Position numbers and translations under genes: made by a program
The notes under the pieces: model-generated
Seen by the model: the letters and a program-made list of their open reading frames with translations, nothing else
What the model was told of the DNA's origin: nothing
Databases searched by the model: none
Shown: positions 28,393 through 37,075 of the stretch, piece after piece
How positions within the stretch are numbered: the first letter of the stretch is position 1
Layout of the letters: every line of letters starts with the position of its first letter
Source: GCA-002712045 sp028112705
GTDB lineage: Bacteria > Pseudomonadota > Alphaproteobacteria > Rhodobacterales > Rhodobacteraceae
Direction of reading: 5' to 3'
Assembly (NCBI GenBank): GCA_028112705.1
Contig: JAOGYN010000004.1
Span: 62,001-126,000 of the forward strand
Length of the DNA: 64,000 nt

Positions 28393-29667
28393 CTATGATA
28401 TATTTTTTCTTAAATGTGATATAAAGAAACCATCCAAACCACCCAGCTCTCCCCAATAGTCTGGCCTGGTCCTGATGCTTCCATGTAAGCTTTCCCATTC
28501 TTTTGGTAATCCTAGAGAACCAAAATCAATTTCAACAATAGACATAGTAGGATAACTTAATAGAAACTCTTCAATTTGGACCTCACCCTCAGAAAACAAC
28601 AATGAGCATGTACAATAAATAAGCTCACCACCAGGCTTCACATATTGAAAAGCATGCTTTAGGAGTTGTTTTTGCAAATCGATCAAATTATCTAAATTAT
28701 CTTGGTTTTTAACGAATGGTAAGTCAGGGTGTCTTCTAATTGTACCCGTAGCACTACATGGAGCATCTAGTAAAACAATATCAAACTCTTCATCATTTTC
28801 CCACTCAAAGACATCAGCAACAACCAAATCCGCTGTTAGTTGAACTCTTTCTAAATTTTCCCTTAATAATTTCACTCTATTTTCAGAAATATCTAAAGCT
28901 GTTACGTAAGCACCTCCATCAATTAATTGCATTGTTTTCCCACCTGGTGCAGCACATAAATCTAATACTTTCTTCCCTTCAATATTACCTAGTAAGCTTA
29001 CTGGTATAGAAGCAGCCGCATTTTGAACCCACCAATACCCTTCATTGTAACCCTGATATTTCGAAACAGCACCCCCATTCATTCTTATGGAACCGTTGGG
29101 TAGAACATCACCAACTGTCATCAAACTTCTCTTACTAACTTTAACAGTGAGATCTATTAGTGGAATTTCGGCATGCACTTTTTCAATCGCTTTTTGAATA
29201 GTCTTTCCATGTTGCTCCTTTATTGGCCTAGCTATCCAAGCCGGTAAACTTGACGGTTTTAAACTTGACCAACGCTTAGGTCCATCTACTGCAACTTTAC
29301 GTAAGATGGCATTAACCAAACCGGTAAAAGCTGAGCCACTCCTTAATTCATGTGTTAACTTCACTGCATCATCTACTACTCCATAGGATGCTCTTTGATT
29401 CACGCATAGCTCCACAACTCCCAACCTTAAAATATTAAAAACTTTCTTTGGTGGTGCTTTTCTTATGTAAATCTTGAGTAAGGCCTGAACCGGATCAAAG
29501 TGCCGTAAACAATCCAGAGTTAAACGCATAGCATCTCGTCTTTCTAAATCATCACATTTAGAAAATTCCTTCATGTCACTCTTGCTAAATGAGTTGATCA
29601 TAATACGCTGATCAATTACTCTTGTAAGTAAAGCTAAAGCTGCACGTCGTGAATTAAGAGAGTTCAT
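28393..29667 (-). CDS. rsmB: 16S rRNA (cytosine-967 C5) methyltransferase
   Basis: A 424-residue RsmB/NOP2-family enzyme that methylates C5 of cytosine in 16S rRNA. An N-terminal NusB-like RNA-binding domain covers about the first 130 residues. The SAM domain has VLDLCAAPGGKTMQL, the motif IV cysteine in DAPCSATGT and the motif VI cysteine in YCTCSL. The position of methylation is inferred from family. The heparinase-like gene follows in the same direction. Confidence 0.92.
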   Translation of the reverse strand: MNSLNSRRAALALLTRVIDQRIMINSFSKSDMKEFSKCDDLERRDAMRLTLDCLRHFDPVQALLKIYIRKAPPKKVFNILRLGVVELCVNQRASYGVVDDAVKLTHELRSGSAFTGLVNAILRKVAVDGPKRWSSLKPSSLPAWIARPIKEQHGKTIQKAIEKVHAEIPLIDLTVKVSKRSLMTVGDVLPNGSIRMNGGAVSKYQGYNEGYWWVQNAAASIPVSLLGNIEGKKVLDLCAAPGGKTMQLIDGGAYVTALDISENRVKLLRENLERVQLTADLVVADVFEWENDEEFDIVLLDAPCSATGTIRRHPDLPFVKNQDNLDNLIDLQKQLLKHAFQYVKPGGELIYCTCSLLFSEGEVQIEEFLLSYPTMSIVEIDFGSLGLPKEWESLHGSIRTRPDYWGELGGLDGFFISHLRKNIS

Positions 29668-29732
29668 TTAAAAATCTTTGCAATTGTTTTATTTAAAATT
29701 ATATCAAGTATATATATGATGGAATTAGGTAA

Positions 29733-29912
29733 ATGTTACACAAAATTAAAAAAGACCTTCCTGAAGCGGCTAAACGCTCATTAACAGAGGCCAAAGAGCG
29801 TCGCGCAATAGCAAAAAAAAATGAACTCCCAAAAGAACTTGGAGGCAGAAACGGTCCTGAACCAACACGTTATGGCGATTGGGAGAAAAAAGGGATTGTT
29901 TCTGATTTTTGA
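29733..29912 (+). CDS. DUF1674 / SdhAF4-like small protein
   Basis: A 59-residue protein ending with GGRNGPEPTRYGDWEKKGIVSDF-type sequence, the hallmark of DUF1674, the family of succinate dehydrogenase assembly factor 4. In that family the conserved C-terminus binds flavinylated SdhA. The N-terminal half is a charged helix. It lies divergently upstream of rsmB, as in many alphaproteobacteria, and no sdh genes are in the window. An ATG with GGTAA upstream starts it. Confidence 0.85.
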   Translation: MLHKIKKDLPEAAKRSLTEAKERRAIAKKNELPKELGGRNGPEPTRYGDWEKKGIVSDF

Positions 29913-29944
29913 TTGAATTAAAGTTTTTATCTAGATGTATTAAA

Positions 29945-30757
29945 TTAACTTAAATTTAATACATCTAACATATCATATTCCCCTGGTTTTTGAGATTGGC
30001 CCCAAATAGCAGCCTTCAAAGCACCACGAACAAATATACTCCGATCTGTTGCAACATGACGGAGGGTGACCCTTTCACCAGCTGCAGCAAAAATAACATC
30101 ATGCTCACCCACCACATCACCACCACGGATTGCTGTGAACCCTATATCTCCTCGTTTTCTTGGGCCAGTTATACCATCACGCCCACGATCAGAGATTTTT
30201 GATAACTCTTTTCCTCGACCATCAGCGGCAGCCTCTCCTAACATCAAAGCCGTTCCCGATGGGGCATCTACCTTCATGCGATGGTGCGATTCTATTACTT
30301 CAATATCAAAATCTTCATCTAAAGCTTTTGATACCTTTTTAGTTAATTGCACTAAAAGATTAACACCTAAACTCATATTTCCTGCCCTCACGATGACAGC
30401 GTGTCGACTAGCTACAGTTAACTTTTCAATCTGTTCTTTGGAAAATCCAGTTGTACCAATAACGTGCACACATCTGGCTTGAGCCGCCAAGTTAGCGTGA
30501 GTAATACTTGCAGAAGGTGAGGTGAAATCGATGACTGCTCTAGCTTTAGCAAAAACCTCCAATGGATCGGCTGAAACGGTTAGTCCCAAACCTTCACCAC
30601 CCATCATTTCTCCAATATCAGATCCAATCCATTCATGACCAGGATGCTCGGTAACACCACAAATTTCAAATCTTCTATCCTTAAGTATATTTTTAATCAG
30701 CATTTGCCCCATTCGTCCAGAAGCCCCAGTAATGGCAATACTTAATGTTTCTGACAT
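29945..30757 (-). CDS. dapB: 4-hydroxy-tetrahydrodipicolinate reductase
   Basis: DapB reduces the dipicolinate intermediate in the DAP route to lysine and peptidoglycan. The 270-residue protein has the GASGRMGQ nucleotide loop near residue 11, TGTTG-type IGTTGFS near residue 102, and the catalytic block SHHRMKVDAPSGTAL near residue 155. A strong AAGGAGGT site precedes the ATG. It is divergent from rbfA across a 114-base gap. Confidence 0.97.
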   Translation of the reverse strand: MSETLSIAITGASGRMGQMLIKNILKDRRFEICGVTEHPGHEWIGSDIGEMMGGEGLGLTVSADPLEVFAKARAVIDFTSPSASITHANLAAQARCVHVIGTTGFSKEQIEKLTVASRHAVIVRAGNMSLGVNLLVQLTKKVSKALDEDFDIEVIESHHRMKVDAPSGTALMLGEAAADGRGKELSKISDRGRDGITGPRKRGDIGFTAIRGGDVVGEHDVIFAAAGERVTLRHVATDRSIFVRGALKAAIWGQSQKPGEYDMLDVLNLS

Positions 30758-30871
30758 ACCAACCTCCTTGAGTATTTCTTACTTATTAAACAATCTATTC
30801 ACTTAACGCAAAGGGTCTGTTGCGCCCACAATGGATCTGCAATAATGAAAACATCTTAAAAGGAGATTGCA

Positions 30872-31267
30872 ATGTCAAACCAGTTTGGGCAAAGTCTTGG
30901 ACCCAGTCAACGCCAATTAAGAGTGGGCGAGTTAGTGCGCCGAACACTTGCAGAAGTATTTTCACGGAACCAAATTTATGATGAAACACTCTCAGGAGTT
31001 TCAATAACTGTTGGCGAAGTCAGTATGTCTGCAGATTTAAAAATTGCCCATGTTTTTGTTTCACCACTAGGGGGAAATAAATCTAAAGAAGTTGTTGAAG
31101 CATTAAATAATAATAAAGTTGAAATTAGGAAAATAGTTACAAAAAATGTCAAATTAAAATTCTCTCCTGAATTAAAATTTTTGTTAGATACTACTTTTGA
31201 CAATATGGACGCAATGCGCACCCTTTTTGATAAAGATGAAATCAAACGCGATACTCAAGATGAATAA
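30872..31267 (+). CDS. rbfA: 30S ribosome-binding factor A
   Basis: A 131-residue RbfA that assists 16S 5'-end maturation and cold adaptation of the 30S subunit. It has the KH-fold core with RVGELVRRTLAEVFSR, GVSITVGEVSMSADLKIAHVFVS and the C-terminal LKFLLDTTFDNMDAM segment. AAGGAGAT lies 7 bases before the ATG. truB starts within its last codons. The usual nusA-infB neighbours are absent; dapB takes their place. Confidence 0.95.
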   Translation: MSNQFGQSLGPSQRQLRVGELVRRTLAEVFSRNQIYDETLSGVSITVGEVSMSADLKIAHVFVSPLGGNKSKEVVEALNNNKVEIRKIVTKNVKLKFSPELKFLLDTTFDNMDAMRTLFDKDEIKRDTQDE

Positions 31268-32177
31268 CCGTAAAAAAAAAGGCCGCAATATAGATGGCTG
31301 GCTTTTAGTAGATAAACCCGAAGGCTTATCATCAACTGCTGTTGTTAATAAAATAAAATGGTGTTTTGATGCTAAAAAAGCTGGCCATTCAGGCACACTA
31401 GATCCAGCAGCTACAGGTTTATTAGCGATTGCATTAGGCGAAGCAACCAAAACAATTCCCATTATAACTGAATCATTGAAATCATATGACTTCATTATTA
31501 ATTTGGGTAGTCAAACAAACACAGATGATATGGAAGGAGAAATTATTGAAACCTCCACTTTCAGACCATCTAAAGAAGACATTGTGCAGGCACTTACAAA
31601 ATTTCGTGGACATATTAAGCAAGTACCACCACAATTCTCAGCTGTAAAAGTTAATGGAGAGCGTGCTTATGCAAAAGCACGTAAGGGCGAGCTGCTAGAA
31701 TTAAAATCTAGGCCATTACTAGTCAACTCCTTAAACATAATCAAAATTCATAATGAAAATTCAATTTCACTTCGAATGGAATGTGGCAAAGGAGGGTATG
31801 TTAGATCTATAGCCAGAGATTTAGGAATAGAGCTTGGCTGTCTTGCTCACGTTCAATCTCTAAGGAGAACCATTTCAGGTCCATTCAACATCAGTGAAGC
31901 TAATGCATATGATTTATTTAAGTCGACTGGAAAAGATCTAAGCTTAGACCGCCTACTACTACCATTAGAATTGGGATTAACAGGGTTAACAGAACTAACC
32001 ACCACTTCAGAAGGTGCAATACAATTAAGACAAGGCCAGCCTTTAAAAATACCAAATTGTGAATTGGCTGACGATACACTAGCTTGGGTATCATCAGATA
32101 GTAGAGCCATCGCGATGGTAACCTACAAAGCGGGTAATGTTTATCCATCAAGAGTGTTTTCACAAAATGATTATTAA
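31260..32177 (+). CDS. truB: tRNA pseudouridine-55 synthase
   Basis: TruB makes pseudouridine 55 in the T loop of tRNAs. The protein is 305 residues from the ATG at 31260; that start gives MNNRKKKGRNIDGWLLVDKP, which matches family N-termini, while an earlier in-frame start inside rbfA would add 21 unsupported residues. The active site is GHSGTLDPAATGLL with the catalytic Asp, followed by YDFIINLG and GKGGYVRSIARDLG. It overlaps rbfA by 8 bases and the next gene by 11. Confidence 0.95.
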   Translation: MNNRKKKGRNIDGWLLVDKPEGLSSTAVVNKIKWCFDAKKAGHSGTLDPAATGLLAIALGEATKTIPIITESLKSYDFIINLGSQTNTDDMEGEIIETSTFRPSKEDIVQALTKFRGHIKQVPPQFSAVKVNGERAYAKARKGELLELKSRPLLVNSLNIIKIHNENSISLRMECGKGGYVRSIARDLGIELGCLAHVQSLRRTISGPFNISEANAYDLFKSTGKDLSLDRLLLPLELGLTGLTELTTTSEGAIQLRQGQPLKIPNCELADDTLAWVSSDSRAIAMVTYKAGNVYPSRVFSQNDY

Positions 32178-32682
32178 AGTACACAATCAGGGCAACATTA
32201 AAAGTGAGGCAGTATATTCAAAATGTGAAAACTATCGATATACTTTGACTAGGGTTTGGGAACAAAAGAAAAGAAAAGCTTTGTTTATTATGTTGAATCC
32301 TTCAACGGCTGATGAAACTAAAAATGACCCTACCGTTGAGAGATGTGAGAGACGTGCTAGAAAATTAGATTTTGGCAGTTTTTGTATATGCAATATTTTC
32401 GCTTGGAGAGAAACTAGTCCACATAACTTAATGAAAAAATGCAAGCCAGTTGGTAAAGATAATAATTATCATATATTGGATTCTGTTCTATCGTCGGATG
32501 TTATTATCTGTGCATGGGGGATTCACGGTACACACATTAATAGAGAAGCAGAGGTCAAAAAATTATTATTAAACAATAACTCTCAATTATATCATCTTGG
32601 GTTAACTAAAAACGGGCACCCTAAACATCCCTTGTACATACCTTACACCCAAAATATTATTCCATGGGAAGTTAATCCTTAA
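32167..32682 (+). CDS. DUF1643 family protein
   Basis: A 171-residue protein of DUF1643, function unknown. Conserved family segments are ALFIMLNPSTADETKNDPTVERC, FGSFCICNIFAWRETSPHNL and IICAWGIHG. The NPSTA and DPT motifs look like a small enzyme active site, but no reaction is established. The ATG at 32167 lies inside the end of truB and replaces the rpsO gene that often follows truB. The downstream transporter begins 1 base after its stop. Confidence 0.85.
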   Translation: MIIKVHNQGNIKSEAVYSKCENYRYTLTRVWEQKKRKALFIMLNPSTADETKNDPTVERCERRARKLDFGSFCICNIFAWRETSPHNLMKKCKPVGKDNNYHILDSVLSSDVIICAWGIHGTHINREAEVKKLLLNNNSQLYHLGLTKNGHPKHPLYIPYTQNIIPWEVNP

Positions 32683-32683
32683 A

Positions 32684-33535
32684 ATGAATAATCAAACAAA
32701 AGGCCTTTTAATAACGGGAATAGGGGTTCTAGCGCTAATTCCAGATAGTTTAATTATCAGATTAGTAGATGAAGCAACTATGACTGTTGCATTCTGGCGA
32801 GCAGCATTATCTGGAATTGCAATAACTGCCTTCCTAATAATTACAAGAGGCCCAAAATCTATGATGAGCTTTTCGTGGCCAGCATTATTATTCGCTGGCT
32901 GCTATGCTATAAATACCATTCTTTATGTTATAGCATTAAGCCTAACCACTGTTGCTGCAACAGTCTTCTTACTTGCGACAGCTCCAGTTTGGGCACTGAT
33001 AATCAGCCGCATTTTTTTAAAAGAGCCCCTTACTATTAGAATGATAGTAACTGTTTTTTTTACATTAACTGGTATAGGAATAATAGCTCTTGGTTCCAGC
33101 ATTAGCTTTGGTGCAATTTTGGGAAATTTAGCAGCGTTAGGTGTGGCAATATCATTAGCTACTGCATTTACTATTGCTAGGGCATCATCAGATATTTCAA
33201 TGATACCAGCGACAGCACTTTCTTATTTGGTAGCAGCGATCGCTGTCACGCCCTTTGTAGCTTCATATACTTTAGAACCAGCAGATTGGCCAAAAATGTT
33301 AATTTTAGGTGGAGCACTACTGCCACTCGCCACCTGCCTTATGGCTATTGGACCAAGATATATAACTTCAGCAGAAGTTGGTTTGTTTCTTGTCTTGGAA
33401 AGCATCTTTGCACCAATTTTAGTATGGTATGTATTAGGAGAAAACCCGGGGCCAACCGCCATTATCGGCGGCATCATCGTACTACTAGTTCTTACAGTTT
33501 CAAATATTATAGGCTTACGAACCAAACTCAGATAG
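32684..33535 (+). CDS. EamA/DMT family transporter
   Basis: A 283-residue inner-membrane protein with ten predicted helices in two EamA repeats (about residues 8-135 and 145-280). The AFWRAALSGI and AATVFLLATAPVWALIISR segments are typical of the drug/metabolite transporter superfamily. Substrate is unknown. It follows the DUF1643 gene directly and probably shares its transcript. It converges on a second EamA gene. Confidence 0.88.
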   Translation: MNNQTKGLLITGIGVLALIPDSLIIRLVDEATMTVAFWRAALSGIAITAFLIITRGPKSMMSFSWPALLFAGCYAINTILYVIALSLTTVAATVFLLATAPVWALIISRIFLKEPLTIRMIVTVFFTLTGIGIIALGSSISFGAILGNLAALGVAISLATAFTIARASSDISMIPATALSYLVAAIAVTPFVASYTLEPADWPKMLILGGALLPLATCLMAIGPRYITSAEVGLFLVLESIFAPILVWYVLGENPGPTAIIGGIIVLLVLTVSNIIGLRTKLR

Positions 33536-33551
33536 AGATAAATTGATTGAA

Positions 33552-34421
33552 TTAATCATTAACTTGTTGCCTTTTTAATGTGAAAATACCAGCTATAATG
33601 ACGATTATTGATCCTATAACAATATTTGAAGTTAATGATTCCCCAAATATATAAACCCCCACAATTGATACAAAAATAAGATGAAAATATGCAAATGGCT
33701 GTACGATCGAAACAGCGGCAAAATCATATGATTTTATTAAAGAATAATGCCCTAAGGTTGAAAAAATACACAAGAGTAATATCCAACTTAAATCATTTAT
33801 ATCAGGTTTTTCCCAAAACCAGACCCCTATGATTGTCATGACGAAAGCACCGACAACACCTGTCCAAAAGAAGCTTGTCTCTGGACTATCTTCTTGAGAA
33901 ACATATCTCGTTAGGATGCCATAAATAGCAAATGCTATAGCAGAAACAATTGGTAAAACCATATAAATGGAAAAAATATTACTGCCTGGCCATAGTATTA
34001 ATAAAACTCCAATAAATCCAATAAGTATTGCCGCAAACCTTCGCCATCCAATAACTTCTTTTAAAATTGGTATAGACAATAGAGTTGCTATCAATGGATA
34101 ACATGAAAAGATAGAAGAAGTATTTATTAAACCTATATATACGAATGCTTGAACAGCAACTACTATCTCAAATGCCAGCAAAAAACCTCTAATTATTTGA
34201 ATTAGTAAAAAGCTTGTTCTGGCTCTTGCTACTATTCCATTTTTCGACCTTAAAGCTAAAGCAATAACAAAAATAAATAAAAACCAATAACGTATCATAA
34301 CAATCATATAAACATTGTATGTACTTACTAAATGCCTAGAAAGGCCGTCCTGCAGGGCAAAAATAAATGTCGCAAAGATCATCATGCATACGCCCAATTT
34401 AACATTCTTATTCTTGGCCAA
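33552..34421 (-). CDS. EamA/DMT family transporter
   Basis: A 289-residue membrane protein with ten helices in two EamA repeats; the first ends around QAFVYIGLINTSSIFSCYPLIATLLSIP. It is only distantly like its convergent neighbour. The start is a TTG at 34421, inside the end of mnmD, with AGGA 7 bases upstream; the next in-frame ATG at residue 13 would cut into the first helix. Substrate is unknown; the YGILTRYV segment resembles the RhaT/SAM-transporter branch, which is weak evidence. Confidence 0.83.
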   Translation of the reverse strand: MAKNKNVKLGVCMMIFATFIFALQDGLSRHLVSTYNVYMIVMIRYWFLFIFVIALALRSKNGIVARARTSFLLIQIIRGFLLAFEIVVAVQAFVYIGLINTSSIFSCYPLIATLLSIPILKEVIGWRRFAAILIGFIGVLLILWPGSNIFSIYMVLPIVSAIAFAIYGILTRYVSQEDSPETSFFWTGVVGAFVMTIIGVWFWEKPDINDLSWILLLCIFSTLGHYSLIKSYDFAAVSIVQPFAYFHLIFVSIVGVYIFGESLTSNIVIGSIIVIIAGIFTLKRQQVND

Positions 34422-35097
34422 TTTTTTTTCCTAAAAGCATGTGTCTTTTATTTCCAAAACCTTTCGTCTTAGTTACTTCAAATCCTAACTTAGTAAGATT
34501 TCTCCTAACTGCACCCGCTGCTGTATATGTAGAAAAAGTTCCACCAACAATCGTTTTGTTGGCAACAGATGTTAATAATTCATTTCCCCATAACTCTGGA
34601 TTTTTAATGGGCGCAAAACCATCTAAAAACCATGCATCAACTATATCGTCCCAAGTTATAATAGTCTCCCTTGCATCTCCGTAAATCAATTGCACATTTA
34701 TATTTTTGATTTCAAAATGAGTGGCTCCTCTTTCCAAGATATCACATAGATAATTTGATAAATTGATTAAATCTGGGAAATTCTTTAAAGCTCGGCGCAT
34801 GTCAGCTGGTTTTACGGGAAACGCCTCAAAGCTTGTAAAATTTAATTTTCCTGGACGTCCTAAAGAAGCCCACAATCTGATTACTGAAAGTAAGTTTAAA
34901 CCAGTGCCAAATCCCAATTCTGCAATCTTAAAACCATCAATCAATCTATCATACAAATCATTACCTTTAATAAATACATATTGAGATTCCGCCAAACCAC
35001 CATCAACAGAGAAATATGGATCCTGAAATTGATTGGAAAAAGGTATAACATCACTTTTCCAAATAATTGATGCTGCTTTATACTGGATTTTTTTCAT
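34408..35097 (-). CDS. mnmD: tRNA 5-methylaminomethyl-2-thiouridine methyltransferase (MnmD)
   Basis: A 229-residue SAM-dependent methyltransferase that finishes the mnm5s2U34 wobble modification. It corresponds to the N-terminal half of E. coli MnmC. Marks are DPYFSVDGGLAESQYVF, the SAM loop AELGFGTGLNLL near residue 57, TSFEAFPV, and DAWFLDGFAPIKNPELW near residue 145. The oxidoreductase half is a separate gene starting 50 bases away on the other strand. Confidence 0.92.
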   Translation of the reverse strand: MKKIQYKAASIIWKSDVIPFSNQFQDPYFSVDGGLAESQYVFIKGNDLYDRLIDGFKIAELGFGTGLNLLSVIRLWASLGRPGKLNFTSFEAFPVKPADMRRALKNFPDLINLSNYLCDILERGATHFEIKNINVQLIYGDARETIITWDDIVDAWFLDGFAPIKNPELWGNELLTSVANKTIVGGTFSTYTAAGAVRRNLTKLGFEVTKTKGFGNKRHMLLGKKIGQE

Positions 35098-35146
35098 TAC
35101 ATTACCTAAAAGGAAATCTATTTATTAATGAAAGACAGAAAGTAAA

Positions 35147-36202
35147 ATGGCAACGCCTGAAATTATTATTTATGGAGCAGGGATCTTCGGATTATCTATT
35201 GCTTTTGAAATTTTAAAACGTGGTGAAAAAGTAAAGATTATTGAAATTGGAAAACCTGGGCTTGGTAGTAGTGGTGGCATTTTAGGAGCACTTGCACCAC
35301 ACACACCAGATAATTGGAACGAAAAAAAAGAATTCCAATTTGAATCATTAATAATGCAGAATAATTTTTGGAAGGAAGTTAACTCTGTTGGTGGTCAAGA
35401 TTCTGAATATTCACAATATGGTCGAATTACCCCATTACCAGATAATCGTGCGATAGAATTATCAAAAGAGCGAACTAAAAATGCTAAAAAATTGTGGAAA
35501 GGATTTGCGAGTTGGGAAACACTAGACCAACTAGATAAGACTTGGAATATCCCAAGTCCTACTGGCTTATATTCGTTTGACACATTATCTGCGCAAATCA
35601 ACCCAAGGAAGGCATGTGAATCCTTGTCATCAGCAGTTAAAGCAATGGGAGCACAAATAATTATAAATGGGAGGCATGAAAGAAACTATAACGGTATAGA
35701 AATTTGGGCAACTGGATATCATGGTCTTCAAAAATTATCAGGTGAACTTGGAAAACCCGTTGGTGATGGTGTTAAAGGGCAAGCCGCTTTACTGCAATTA
35801 AATCGAGAAAACTATCCACAACTCTTTGCCGATGGGATTCATATAATCCCTCAAAAAAACAATAGAGTTGCTGTTGGCTCAACCTCTGAAATTAGTTGGA
35901 GCCATGAGGGTACAGACGAAAAATTAGAAAATATTATAAAAAAGGTAAAACAAATCTGTCCTGCACTTACAAATGCTAAGGTGATAGAAGTTTGGTCTGG
36001 TATCAGACCAAGGGCAAAAGGTAGGTCACCATTAATTGGGCCACACCCTACTAAGGATAAAGTTTTTATCGCCAATGGCGGCTTTAAAATTGGTATAGGT
36101 TTGGCGCCAAAAATTGCTAAAGTTACAACTGATTTTATATTAGATAATGTAAACAATATTCCAAAAAAGTTTACACCAAGTCACCTAATTTCTGTTATGT
36201 AG
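35147..36202 (+). CDS. FAD-dependent oxidoreductase, likely MnmC oxidase-domain homologue
   Basis: A 351-residue flavoprotein of the DAO family. The FAD loop is YGAGIFGLSIAFEIL near residue 9, GLGSSGGILGALAPHTPDNWN near residue 39 matches the MnmC C-terminal domain, and the end has WSGIRPRAKGRSPLIGPHP and FIANGGFKIGIGLAP. Beside mnmD, the simplest reading is the enzyme that removes the carboxymethyl group from cmnm5U34. Glycine oxidase or D-amino-acid oxidase are the alternatives. Confidence 0.75.
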   Translation: MATPEIIIYGAGIFGLSIAFEILKRGEKVKIIEIGKPGLGSSGGILGALAPHTPDNWNEKKEFQFESLIMQNNFWKEVNSVGGQDSEYSQYGRITPLPDNRAIELSKERTKNAKKLWKGFASWETLDQLDKTWNIPSPTGLYSFDTLSAQINPRKACESLSSAVKAMGAQIIINGRHERNYNGIEIWATGYHGLQKLSGELGKPVGDGVKGQAALLQLNRENYPQLFADGIHIIPQKNNRVAVGSTSEISWSHEGTDEKLENIIKKVKQICPALTNAKVIEVWSGIRPRAKGRSPLIGPHPTKDKVFIANGGFKIGIGLAPKIAKVTTDFILDNVNNIPKKFTPSHLISVM

Positions 36203-37010
36203 CTATTGCTGACATGCACAGTTTATTGTCTGAATTTTTTACCCATAATTCAATACCACTTTCAGTATTCTTTCGACATAAAATAGCTTCTTCAAAATCA
36301 AAAAGTGGGCTTTCACTTCGAAAATTAAATTGTTTAATTGATCCTAAAGCATCTTCCGCAAAATCAATTAAGCATTGTGCCAATAATGGGCCATGCACAA
36401 CCAATCCCGGATAGCCTTCAATATCTTGACTATAAATTCTATCATAATGAATCCGATGACCATTAAATGTTAAGCTAGAATATCTATGTAAATGGGTTGT
36501 ATTAAACGAAATCTTTTTTTCTTCATCTGAGATTCTTTTAGTAATAGGGTCGTTTTTTTTCTTAGCATCTTTCTTGAATTCTTGCTGATAGACTAATTTT
36601 TTATATTCCCTAATACAGAGTTTGTTTTTTTGTATAATATCAATTTTCTCTGTGACAAAAGCGAGAGGTCCAGTCCTGCCCAATTTTCTTTCAACGCTTT
36701 CTATTGTAGAGATTTTTTTTGCATGAACCCCCAAAATTACTTCATTAAAAAACTGAACTTCGCCTCCCGCCCACATTCTCCGTGGTAATCCTAAATCTGG
36801 TATGAAATCTCCCAGCTTTGGATGCCCATCTCTACCTAATTTTTCTGGTGGTTGCGCATCCCAAAAATATATCTGATGCCAAAAGGGTCTTAATATGCAA
36901 CCAATTTCGGGCGACGGAGTCGATAAAGAGAGTGTTGCATGTAAAGCTTTTGCCCTATTAGGGTCCATAATATCATGGTAAGTTATTAATCGACTCATTT
37001 CACTATTCAT
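36195..37010 (-). CDS. HTD2/MaoC-type acyl-CoA dehydratase (mesaconyl-C4-CoA hydratase-like)
   Basis: A 271-residue double hot-dog protein. The N-terminal hot-dog has RRMWAGGEVQFFNEV near residue 85, and the C-terminal one carries the hydratase motif FNGHRIHYDRIYSQDIEGYPG with active-site His near residue 190. Related proteins hydrate mesaconyl-C4-CoA or beta-methylmalyl-type CoA esters. No other gene of such a pathway is adjacent; the next gene upstream is the RdhA-like protein. It overlaps the end of the convergent oxidoreductase gene by 8 bases. Confidence 0.78.
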   Translation of the reverse strand: MNSEMSRLITYHDIMDPNRAKALHATLSLSTPSPEIGCILRPFWHQIYFWDAQPPEKLGRDGHPKLGDFIPDLGLPRRMWAGGEVQFFNEVILGVHAKKISTIESVERKLGRTGPLAFVTEKIDIIQKNKLCIREYKKLVYQQEFKKDAKKKNDPITKRISDEEKKISFNTTHLHRYSSLTFNGHRIHYDRIYSQDIEGYPGLVVHGPLLAQCLIDFAEDALGSIKQFNFRSESPLFDFEEAILCRKNTESGIELWVKNSDNKLCMSAIAT

Positions 37011-37075
37011 AATTCAAGACAACCAAATATTTTGAACATATACAACTGTTAGACCAATCAAATTTAATCAAGACG

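Noticed and set aside
30066..30482. 138-codon plus-strand open frame
   Set aside because: It is antisense to dapB.
33552..33600. Possible bidirectional terminator between the convergent EamA genes
   Set aside because: Only a 5-bp TGATT/AATCA stem in an A+T-rich gap; too weak to call.
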